Positions 1-5,201 of a DNA stretch of 5,201 bases are shown here, one piece after another. The notes under the pieces are model-generated. The model saw nothing but the letters and a program-made list of their open reading frames with translations, was not told where the DNA came from and did not search any database. The DNA comes from Eubacterium sp. (GTDB taxonomy: Bacteria > Bacillota_A > Clostridia > Lachnospirales > Lachnospiraceae). Both the position numbers and the translations under genes were made by a program. The DNA is taken from NCBI GenBank assembly GCA_017475785.1, contig JAFVEX010000064.1:1-5201 (forward strand). Direction: 5' to 3'. Numbering within the stretch: position 1 is the first letter of the stretch; every line of letters begins with the position of its first letter.

Positions 1-846
1 CAGTCCAAGGAGGCGCTGCGCGGCGCCGCCCAGACTGAGATCAATCTGGTCGGAGGACAGGGGCAATGCCCGGATCCAGTTCATTTCGGCAGAGGCGTCT
101 CTCCAGGGACTGTCCGTTCCAAAGAGGACATGGTCTGCGCCGAATACATGTACCATTTCACAGAATTCTTCTGGCGAGAGCAGCGGCAGATCCTCGGGCT
201 TGTGGTACCCGTCATCCAGCGGAGTGATCTCCCGGATTGAAAAAGAGGTATCAAGATACGCGCCGCTTCCGGCAAGCAGTCTGACGGCGCGGTCCCACTC
301 TTTCCAGCCGCCCATGTGCGCAAGCACAAGATGGACGTCCGGTACAGCTTCCAGCGCGTTTGCGGCCATCTCAGGGGAGCAGTGAACGACTCCCGGAAAG
401 CCGATGTCCAGACCGGTGTGTGTCACGACGAACAGACCGAGCGCTGCCGCGCGCCTGAGAATCTCCAGAAAGCGCGGATCATCGAGATCAGCTCCCTGAT
501 AAACCGGATGAATCTTGATTCCGCGAAAACCGTTTTCTGCGGCCCATTCTATCTGCGCTTCCAGATCCTCACAGGCAGGGTGCATAGCGGCCAGCGACAG
601 CAGGCCGCGCGCCCGGTTTTTTTCGCGCTCCGCGAGGGCTGCCTGATTGATTTTAGGCACCTGCTTCGCGGAAGTAGCAACCGGGAGAATAACCGACAGA
701 TCGACGCCCGCGCTGCGGGCAGAAGCGGCAAGCCCTGCCGCCGTCCCGTCCGTAAACGGGGGCGTGTGTGACTTGCCGCTCAGAATATTCAGAGTCGATT
801 CTGCGATTTTGTCGGGGAAAATATGTGTGTGAATGTCAATTATCAT
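1..846 (-). CDS. Amidohydro_2-family metal-dependent hydrolase/decarboxylase, 3' end cut by window edge
   Basis: Reading the minus strand from ATG at 846-844 gives 282 codons with no stop, running off the window at base 1. The protein shows the full metal-site series of the ACMSD-like amidohydrolase-2 TIM barrel: IDIHTH near the N-terminus (His6, His8), THTG (His143), LAHMGG (His177) and LFGTDSPW (Asp245), plus GIKIHP (His113). By analogy with ACMSD, His6, His8, His143 and Asp245 should bind one divalent metal and His177 should act in catalysis. No signal peptide is visible, so it is probably cytosolic. The last residues (GGAAQRLLGL) resemble the usual C-terminal GGNARRLLGL-type end, so only a few residues are likely missing. 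The start overlaps the symporter stop by one base (TGATG), and a GGAGA site at 856-860 lies 9 nt upstream inside the symporter gene, suggesting coupled translation. Substrate unknown: the family includes decarboxylases, hydratases and lactonases. Confidence 0.9.
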   Translation of the reverse strand, partial: MIIDIHTHIFPDKIAESTLNILSGKSHTPPFTDGTAAGLAASARSAGVDLSVILPVATSAKQVPKINQAALAEREKNRARGLLSLAAMHPACEDLEAQIEWAAENGFRGIKIHPVYQGADLDDPRFLEILRRAAALGLFVVTHTGLDIGFPGVVHCSPEMAANALEAVPDVHLVLAHMGGWKEWDRAVRLLAGSGAYLDTSFSIREITPLDDGYHKPEDLPLLSPEEFCEMVHVFGADHVLFGTDSPWRDASAEMNWIRALPLSSDQIDLSLGGAAQRLLGL

Positions 847-2396
847 CAGGCTTCTTCTCCATCTCCAAGCGCCTCGCTCTGCGCCACGACTACCTTTCTA
901 TCATAGCATGCGAAGGTTTCTTCCACAAGCTGCTTATCCGGAGAAGGTGTAAACAGCGATACAACCGGGACGATGATCAGGCCTGCGATCATGCAGAACG
1001 CGCCGGCATTGATCGGAGACTGCAGAAGTACCGGGAGACTGCTTCTCGCCAGCATGTTAATCATCATGAACACAACTGAAAACAGGAAGCTGCACCAGCA
1101 TGCCGCAGAAGTCGTCCGCTTTGAGTACAGGCCATACAGGAACGGTGCCAGGAACGCGCCTGCCATCGCGCCCCAGGAAATGCCCATCAGCTGAGCAATG
1201 AACGTGACGCTGGATTTGTACTGGATCAGCGCGATCACGACCGAGATGCCGATGAAGACGACGATCAGGGCACGCATGATCAGCAGCTGCCTTTTTTCAT
1301 CCATTTTCTTGATCACATGTCCCTTCAGCAGATCCAGTGTCAGAGTAGAACTGGAAGCCAGCACGAGGGAGGAGAGCGTAGACATCGAGGCAGAAAGAAC
1401 CAGGATGACCACGACGGCGATCAGGATGTCCGGCAGACCAGAGAGCATGGTCGGCACGATCGAGTCAAATCCGCCGCTTGCGATATCGACCTTGTCTGAG
1501 AACAGACGGCCGAATCCGCCAAGGAAATAGCAGCCGCCGGCGACGATGAAAGCGAATGCTGTCGAAATGACGGTGCCTCGTCCGATGGACTTCTCGCTTT
1601 TGATCGCGTAGAACTTCTGAACCATCTGCGGGAGCCCCCATGTGCCGAGCGAAGTCAGAATGACGACGCCGAGAAGGTTCAGGGGATCCGGTCCGAAGAA
1701 GGAGTTAAAGACGCCGGGTGTGGCGGAGACCTCCGGATCGCTGATCTGCGCAAGTCCGTCAAGAGCGGCGAGGAAACCTCCCTGACTCTTCAGGACGGCC
1801 GCGATTACGGCGACGATGCCGACGATCATGATCAGGCCCTGAATGAAGTCGTTGATCGCGGTTGCCATGTATCCGCCGGCGATGACATAGACACCGGTCA
1901 GAACAGCCATCGCGATGACACAGACGGAGTAATCAATATTAAATGCCATGCCGAACAGACGGGAGAGACCGTTGTACAGGGAGGCAGTGTACGGAATCAT
2001 AAAGATGAATGTGATCACGGAAGCAGCGATTTTCAGGCTGCTTTTATTGAAACGCTTTCCGAAAAATTCCGGCATGGTGGCGGTGTTCAGGTGCTGCGTC
2101 ATAATACGGGTGCGGCGTCCCAGAATTGCCCACGCGAGGAGGGAACCGATCAGCGCGTTGCCGATGCCGACCCATGTCGACGCGATTCCGTACTTCCAGC
2201 CGAACTGGCCTGCATATCCGACGAAGATGACGGCTGAGAAATAGGATGTGCCATACGCAAACGCCGTCAGCCAGGGGCCGACGTTGCGGCCGCCGAGTAC
2301 GAATCCATTGACATCCGTTGCGTTTTTCCGGCAGTAGAGGCCGATGCCGACCATGAGTGCGAAGAACACCACGAGCATAAGAATTTTAATCACCAT
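846..2396 (-). CDS. Sodium:solute symporter family (SSS/SLC5) permease
   Basis: A 516-residue integral membrane protein with about 13 hydrophobic segments (roughly residues 5-22, 43-62, 70-93, 123-142, 157-178, 183-202, 240-258, 275-297, 321-350, 371-392, 398-424, 427-450, 464-484) and a hydrophilic C-terminal tail. SSS hallmarks are LGGRNVGPW (34-42), the GGYMATAINDFIQG block (174-187) and SASMSTLSS (335-343), where Ser339-Thr340 align with the Na+-ligand pair Ser340-Thr341 of E. coli PutP. It should couple Na+ entry to uptake of a small organic solute. The position of PutP Asp55 seems to be Tyr52, and other proline-specific features are not evident, so I do not call it a proline carrier. 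Start choice: an upstream ATG at 2504 exists, but it lies upstream of the predicted -35, and the ATG at 2414 overlaps the Shine-Dalgarno; ATG at 2396 sits 9 nt after AGAGGA (2406-2411). First gene of an operon with the downstream amidohydrolase. Confidence 0.93.
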   Translation of the reverse strand: MVIKILMLVVFFALMVGIGLYCRKNATDVNGFVLGGRNVGPWLTAFAYGTSYFSAVIFVGYAGQFGWKYGIASTWVGIGNALIGSLLAWAILGRRTRIMTQHLNTATMPEFFGKRFNKSSLKIAASVITFIFMIPYTASLYNGLSRLFGMAFNIDYSVCVIAMAVLTGVYVIAGGYMATAINDFIQGLIMIVGIVAVIAAVLKSQGGFLAALDGLAQISDPEVSATPGVFNSFFGPDPLNLLGVVILTSLGTWGLPQMVQKFYAIKSEKSIGRGTVISTAFAFIVAGGCYFLGGFGRLFSDKVDIASGGFDSIVPTMLSGLPDILIAVVVILVLSASMSTLSSLVLASSSTLTLDLLKGHVIKKMDEKRQLLIMRALIVVFIGISVVIALIQYKSSVTFIAQLMGISWGAMAGAFLAPFLYGLYSKRTTSAACWCSFLFSVVFMMINMLARSSLPVLLQSPINAGAFCMIAGLIIVPVVSLFTPSPDKQLVEETFACYDRKVVVAQSEALGDGEEA

Positions 2397-2405
2397 AACA
2401 ATATT

Positions 2406-2411
2406 TCCTCT
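2406..2411 (-). promoter_or_regulatory. Ribosome binding site deciding the symporter start
   Basis: On the minus strand AGAGGA lies 9 nt before ATG 2396. The in-frame ATG at 2414 overlaps this purine stretch and has no site of its own, and the ATG at 2504 is upstream of the predicted promoter, so translation most likely begins at 2396. Confidence 0.75.
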
Positions 2412-2431
2412 CATTTTGATAATTTGACGCA

Positions 2432-2450
2432 TTAAAGTGTAACACTTAAA
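2432..2450. promoter_or_regulatory. Near-perfect 19-bp palindrome, probable operator
   Basis: The plus strand reads TTAAAGTGTAACACTTAAA. The core AAGTGT-A-ACACTT (2435-2447) is a perfect 6+6 inverted repeat around one central base, and the arms extend by TT/AA after a single mismatched pair (2434/2448). It covers the whole -10 of the symporter promoter and reaches into the spacer, the position expected for a repressor site. The cognate regulator is not in the window, and I do not recognise the motif as a well-known box (CodY, CcpA, NrdR and TnrA sites differ). Confidence 0.6.
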
Positions 2451-2464
2451 CGCTTTAAAGTCAA
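2436..2464 (-). promoter_or_regulatory. Sigma-A promoter of the symporter-amidohydrolase operon
   Basis: The minus strand reads TTGACT (-35, 2464-2459), a 17-bp spacer, then TACACT (-10, 2441-2436). The -35 matches consensus at five of six bases and the -10 at four of six. The stretch upstream of the -35 (about 2465-2485) is a run of A and T that could act as an UP element. Predicted transcription start is near 2429, giving a leader of about 33 nt that contains the Shine-Dalgarno. Confidence 0.75.
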
Positions 2465-2498
2465 GAAGCAATAAAATTAAAAAACGGTTGCGATAATA

Positions 2499-2527
2499 TT
2501 GCATTTCTGGAGGTAATGTGTTAGAAT
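2499..2527 (+). promoter_or_regulatory. Candidate promoter for alaA-yqeG
   Basis: TTGCAT (2499-2504), a 17-bp spacer, then TAGAAT (2522-2527) preceded by TGT, giving an extended -10 (TGnTAGAAT). The -35 is poor, but an extended -10 can compensate. Transcription would start near 2534 and leave a leader of about 107 nt before the GTG start. That leader is AT-rich at first and GC-richer later; it holds a direct repeat ATCAGGT (2549-2555, 2583-2589) and a weak 4-bp stem GCTG/CAGC (2601-2615), but I recognise no riboswitch or T-box. Confidence 0.5.
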
Positions 2528-2625
2528 AGCATGGATTTTTATTTCTTTATCAGGTTATAACAAAAATTAATCACTACAAATAATCAGGTACCAGCACGAA
2601 GCTGAACCGCACAGCAGCACATTTC

Positions 2626-2634
2626 AAAGGGGGG
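2626..2634 (+). promoter_or_regulatory. Ribosome binding site for the GTG start of alaA
   Basis: AAAGGGGGG ends 6 nt before GTG 2641. This strong purine run, together with N-terminal alignment to E. coli AlaA (KSSKLDNV here against KSSKLENV), fixes the GTG as start despite its rarity. No in-frame ATG offers a better match. Confidence 0.75.
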
Positions 2635-2640
2635 ATTCCT

Positions 2641-3861
2641 GTGCGAACCTTCAATAAATCATCGAAGCTTGACAACGTTCTTTATGATGTCCGCGGCCCG
2701 GTCGTTGAAGAAGCCGCGCGGATGGAAGAATCCGGGAAGAAGATTCTGAAGCTGAACATCGGCAATCCGGCGCCCTTCGGGTTCACAGCGCCTGATGAGG
2801 TCATCCAAGATATGATTTCCAACGTGACAGACTGCGAGGGCTACTCGGATTCCAAGGGCCTGTTTTCCGCGCGCAAGGCGATCATGCAGTACTACCAGCT
2901 CAAGAAGCTTCCAAACCTGAACATCGGGCACATTTATACCGGAAACGGCGTAAGCGAGCTGATTCAGCTGGCCATGAACGCCCTTCTGGATGACGGAGAC
3001 GAGATCCTGATCCCGGCGCCGGATTATCCGCTGTGGACTGCCTGCGCAACGCTTGCGGGCGGAAAACCGGTGCACTATATCTGCGACGAGCAGGCGGACT
3101 GGTATCCGGACGTAGACGATATCGAGAGCAAAATCACAGACAGAACCAAGGCGATTGTCATCATCAACCCCAACAACCCGACCGGCGCGCTGTATCCGAA
3201 GGAGCTTCTGGAGCAGATCGTGCAGGTCGCCCGGGAAAACGAGCTGATGATCTTCTCGGATGAGATCTATGACCGGCTGATTTTCGACGGGCAGACGCAC
3301 ACCTCTATCGCGTCTCTCGCGCCGGATCTGTTCTGCGTGACGTTTTCCGGCCTTTCCAAGTCGCACATGGTGGCGGGATTCCGCGTCGGCTGGATGGTTC
3401 TGACCGGAGACAAGTCAAAAGGAACGGATTATATTGAGGGCATCAACATGCTGTCCAACATGCGTCTGTGCTCCAATGTCCCGGCGCAGAGCATCGTACA
3501 GACATCTCTGGGCGGCTATCAGAGCGTCAATGAATATCTGCAGCCGGGCGGGCGCCTGTATGAGCAGCGCGAGCTCGTTTACAATATGCTCAATGACATT
3601 CCGGGTATTACCGTCAAAAAGCCGCAGGCAGCCTTCTATATCTTCCCGCGGCTGGACACGAGGAAATTCAATATTACGGACGACGTGAAATTTGCCTACG
3701 ACTTCCTGCACGAGCAGCGCGTGCTGATCGTACAGGGAAGCGGCTTCAACTGGCCGGTTCCGGATCACTTCAGGGTTGTATATCTGCCGCACAGACGCAC
3801 TCTGGCACAGGCGATTGAGAAGCTGGGCAATTTCCTAGAGCACTATCACCAGATCGGATAG
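2641..3861 (+). CDS. alaA: AlaA-type glutamate-pyruvate (alanine) aminotransferase
   Basis: A 406-residue fold-type I PLP enzyme, class I/II aminotransferase, essentially the length of E. coli AlaA (405) and recognisably similar along its whole length: KSSKLDNVLYDVRGPV, LNIGNPAPFGF, GYSDSKGL, APDYPLWTA, INPNNPTGA, SDEIYD, GGYQS, PGGRLYEQR, NWPVPDHFR. Expected key residues are present: Gly41, Tyr129 in PDYPLW, Asn179 in NNPTG, Asp207 and Tyr210 in SDEIYD, Lys240 in SGLSKS as the PLP Schiff-base lysine, Arg248 near the cofactor phosphate, and Arg378 for the substrate carboxylate. It should interconvert pyruvate plus glutamate with alanine plus 2-oxoglutarate in the cytosol. It uses a GTG start. 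The yqeG homologue follows 13 nt after its TAG stop, so the two are probably cotranscribed. The exact amino-acid preference of the clostridial enzyme is inferred; a related aminotransferase activity is the alternative. Confidence 0.92.
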   Translation: MRTFNKSSKLDNVLYDVRGPVVEEAARMEESGKKILKLNIGNPAPFGFTAPDEVIQDMISNVTDCEGYSDSKGLFSARKAIMQYYQLKKLPNLNIGHIYTGNGVSELIQLAMNALLDDGDEILIPAPDYPLWTACATLAGGKPVHYICDEQADWYPDVDDIESKITDRTKAIVIINPNNPTGALYPKELLEQIVQVARENELMIFSDEIYDRLIFDGQTHTSIASLAPDLFCVTFSGLSKSHMVAGFRVGWMVLTGDKSKGTDYIEGINMLSNMRLCSNVPAQSIVQTSLGGYQSVNEYLQPGGRLYEQRELVYNMLNDIPGITVKKPQAAFYIFPRLDTRKFNITDDVKFAYDFLHEQRVLIVQGSGFNWPVPDHFRVVYLPHRRTLAQAIEKLGNFLEHYHQIG

Positions 3862-3874
3862 CAGGAGAGGATAC

Positions 3875-4432
3875 ATGCAGCTGTTTCAGGGATTTTATCC
3901 GGACTGCTGGTGCGGTTCGGCCTGTCAAATTGATTACGAAGAGCTTTACCGGCAGGGATACAGGGCATTGCTGTATGATATCGACAATACGCTCGTTCCG
4001 CACGGAGCGCCGGCTGACGAGGCTTCCGTGGAGCTGTTCGGCAGGCTGCACGCGATGGGGTTTTCCACCTGCCTGGTCTCGAACAACCAGATGCCGCGGG
4101 TAAAGCCGTTCGCAGAGCGGGTCGAATCTGCTTTTCTGGTAAACGCGCATAAACCCTCTGTAAAAGGTTACCGTCAGGCATGCAAGGTGCTCGGTTTAAA
4201 AACGGAGCAGGCGGTCTTCATCGGCGATCAGCTGTTTACGGATATCTGGGGAGCCAGGCGGGCCGGCCTCCGCACGATACTGGTACAGCCGATCCATCCC
4301 AAAGAGGAAATTCAGATCATTCTGAAGCGCCGGCTTGAGTGGATCATTCTGGCGGAGTACAGGAAAACCCTCAGAAAGAAAGGGGTTCAAAAGATTCCGG
4401 AAGGGAAATTCCAGTCAGAAAAAAAGCGTTGA
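3875..4432 (+). CDS. yqeG: YqeG-family HAD-superfamily (subclass IIIA) phosphatase
   Basis: A 185-residue cytosolic protein with all four HAD motifs: DIDNTLV (nucleophile Asp35, acid/base Asp37), VSNN (Ser69), AHKPS (Lys93) and GDQLFTD (Asp118, Asp123). These and the overall layout match B. subtilis YqeG and the wider YqeG/PGP1-like group; some relatives act as phosphatidylglycerophosphate phosphatases, but the substrate of this protein is not established. Shine-Dalgarno AGGAGAGG (3863-3870) precedes the ATG by 4 nt. Odd points: three cysteines in CWCGSAC (Cys11, Cys13, Cys17) at the N-terminus where relatives I recall lack them, and a lysine/arginine-rich C-terminal tail (about residues 162-185) that could contact membrane or nucleic acid. 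Between alaA and efp; YqeG-family genes are commonly found near aroE, pepQ and efp in Firmicutes. The -35 of the efp promoter overlaps its TGA stop. Confidence 0.88.
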   Translation: MQLFQGFYPDCWCGSACQIDYEELYRQGYRALLYDIDNTLVPHGAPADEASVELFGRLHAMGFSTCLVSNNQMPRVKPFAERVESAFLVNAHKPSVKGYRQACKVLGLKTEQAVFIGDQLFTDIWGARRAGLRTILVQPIHPKEEIQIILKRRLEWIILAEYRKTLRKKGVQKIPEGKFQSEKKR

Positions 4433-4457
4433 AAAATACCAGTGAGTATTATAGAAT
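4429..4457 (+). promoter_or_regulatory. Sigma-A promoter of efp, overlapping the yqeG stop
   Basis: TTGAAA (4429-4434), a 17-bp spacer, then TAGAAT (4452-4457). Each hexamer matches consensus at five of six positions. The -35 includes the TGA stop of yqeG (4430-4432). Transcription would start near 4464, leaving a short leader of about 17 nt that is mostly the Shine-Dalgarno. This allows efp to be expressed independently of alaA-yqeG. Confidence 0.7.
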
Positions 4458-4480
4458 ATCTCCATAAGGAGGAATGACAG

Positions 4481-5047
4481 ATGGCAGATCAAATTTCAGC
4501 TGGCGATTTTAAGAATGGCATTACACTCGAAATTGATGGAAATGTTGTCCAGATCGTTGAGTTCCAGCACGTGAAACCAGGTAAAGGCGCAGCTTTCGTC
4601 AGAACCAAGATGAAAGATGTGATTAACGGTGGTGTGGTTGAGAAAAGCTTCCGTCCGACAGAGAAATTCCCGCAGGCAAGAATCGAGCGCGTGGGAATGC
4701 AGTATCTGTACAACGACGGGGATCTCTTCTACTTTATGAACGAAGAGACATATGACCAGATCGGCGTGAATCAGGAGACGGTTGGAGACGCACTGAAGTT
4801 CGTAAAAGAGAATGAGAAATGTACCGTTCTTTCGTACAATGGAAGTGTTTTCTCGATAGAGCCGCCGCTTTTTGTCGAACTTGAGATCACCGAGACAGAG
4901 CCGGGCTTCGCGGGGAATACCGCGCAGGGCGCGACAAAGCCGGCCACAGTGGAGACCGGCGCGCAGGTCAACGTCCCGCTTTTCGTCAATCAGGGAGATA
5001 AGATCAAGATTGATACGAGAACAGGAGAGTACCTGAGCCGCGTATAA
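4481..5047 (+). CDS. efp: Translation elongation factor P (EF-P)
   Basis: A 188-residue protein of normal length for EF-P, with the three expected beta-barrel domains: KOW-like N-terminal domain (about 1-65), central OB domain (about 67-128) and C-terminal domain (about 130-188). The loop VKPGKGAAF puts Lys35 at the tip, corresponding to E. coli Lys34 and B. subtilis Lys32, the residue that is post-translationally modified; the context closely resembles the Bacillus type carrying 5-aminopentanol, though the modification here is inferred. The C-terminal family signature is at 153-172 (begins KPATVETG) and the protein ends GEYLSRV. EF-P binds ribosomes stalled at polyproline and promotes peptide bond formation. 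A strong AAGGAGG (4466-4472) lies 8 nt before ATG. It has its own probable promoter and is followed by a hairpin, so it is likely the last gene of this group. Confidence 0.97.
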   Translation: MADQISAGDFKNGITLEIDGNVVQIVEFQHVKPGKGAAFVRTKMKDVINGGVVEKSFRPTEKFPQARIERVGMQYLYNDGDLFYFMNEETYDQIGVNQETVGDALKFVKENEKCTVLSYNGSVFSIEPPLFVELEITETEPGFAGNTAQGATKPATVETGAQVNVPLFVNQGDKIKIDTRTGEYLSRV

Positions 5048-5064
5048 AACAATTCATCAAGGAC

Positions 5065-5094
5065 ACGGGGAGTGTCCGGACGGACGCTCCCCGT
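5065..5094 (+). terminator. GC-rich hairpin after efp, terminator-like but without U-tract
   Basis: ACGGGGAGTGTCC (5065-5077) pairs with GGACGCTCCCCGT (5082-5094) around a GGAC loop: 13 bp, all Watson-Crick except one G-U pair (5073/5086). It begins 17 nt after the efp stop. The following bases (ACAGCCAGATTTAG) contain no run of T, so it is not a classic intrinsic terminator; it may terminate inefficiently, protect the 3' end, or act with Rho. Confidence 0.6.
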
Positions 5095-5201
5095 ACAGCC
5101 AGATTTAGTGTCATTTCAATTCGAAAATTAATTACTTTTCACTTCAAGACAAATTCAGAGAAATAAGTGCAGCTCGCACGATGTTCCATTTTTAACAAAT
5201 A
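5095..5201. other. AT-rich intergenic tail, no gene seen
   Basis: Unlike the genes to its left this stretch is AT-rich and has no plausible coding start with a Shine-Dalgarno on either strand. It contains only a weak 4-bp stem (GTGC/GCAC around 5167-5179). It may lead into the control region of the next gene, but I can support no specific site. Confidence 0.5.

Noticed and set aside
316..771. 151-codon open frame on the plus strand opposite the amidohydrolase
   Set aside because: Antisense to a gene with all its catalytic motifs; no ribosome binding site and no recognisable domain.
1948..2244. 98-codon and similar plus-strand frames opposite the symporter
   Set aside because: Shadow frames of a well-supported membrane protein gene; composition follows the complement of hydrophobic codons.
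2424..2452. Plus-strand TTGACG with a TAAACG 17 bp later as a second promoter for alaA
   Set aside because: The -10 match is poor and the site lies within the opposing promoter; the extended -10 at 2522-2527 is better.
2397..2504. N-terminal extension of the symporter from ATG 2504 (36 extra residues)
   Set aside because: It would start upstream of the predicted -35 and run through the promoter and operator, has no family-like sequence, and lacks a good Shine-Dalgarno, while ATG 2396 has one.
2509..2524. GGAGG followed by ATG TGT TAG, resembling a two-residue leader peptide
   Set aside because: It overlaps the spacer and -10 of the alaA promoter, so it would not be in that transcript; the short match is probably chance.
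2554..2561. Palindrome GTTATAAC as an operator or second -10 in the alaA leader
   Set aside because: Only 8 bp in an AT-rich stretch, with no fitting -35 upstream; expected by chance.
2659..3366. 235-codon open frame on the minus strand opposite alaA
   Set aside because: It lies wholly inside the clear alaA gene, has an arginine-rich composition typical of an antisense shadow frame, and matches no family I know.
5101..5201. Possible minus-strand promoter or start of a further gene in the terminal AT-rich stretch
   Set aside because: The best hexamers (TTGTCT and TAATTT at 16 bp) are weak and there is no downstream open frame pointing leftward from it; nothing can be supported.

Overview
The window looks like chromosomal DNA from a moderately GC-rich Firmicute, most likely a clostridial (Lachnospiraceae-like) gut or rumen-type bacterium. 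The reasons are the [10 protein letters not shown] loop and overall sequence of the EF-P, a YqeG-family HAD phosphatase next to efp (a Firmicute association), strong purine-rich Shine-Dalgarno sites, and sigma-A type promoters with 17-bp spacers. The taxonomic call comes from recalled family sequences, not from a search.

Left half, minus strand (1-2396, plus its promoter up to 2464): a two-gene operon. The first gene encodes a complete 516-residue sodium:solute symporter (SSS/SLC5 family). The second encodes an Amidohydro_2-type metal hydrolase or decarboxylase, open at the window edge after 282 residues and probably nearly complete. The two genes overlap by one base (TGATG), so import and enzymatic processing of one small organic solute is the natural reading; the substrate cannot be read from sequence. 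The operon has a good promoter whose -10 lies inside a 19-bp near-palindrome, a probable operator.

Intergenic region (2397-2640): an AT-rich divergent control region with back-to-back promoters and no gene.

Right half, plus strand (2641-5047): alaA-like alanine aminotransferase (GTG start), then yqeG-family phosphatase 13 nt downstream, then efp (translation elongation factor P) after a 48-nt gap. The efp gene appears to have its own promoter, with the -35 overlapping the yqeG stop codon. A strong 13-bp hairpin without a U-tract follows efp. The last ~105 bases are AT-rich and hold nothing I can call.

Most of the window is ordinary housekeeping and metabolic sequence. The best leads are the symporter/amidohydrolase pair with its private operator, the internal efp promoter, the cysteine cluster in the YqeG homologue, and the unusual hairpin after efp. 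I see no evidence for a mobile element, CRISPR array, RNA gene or novel defence system.
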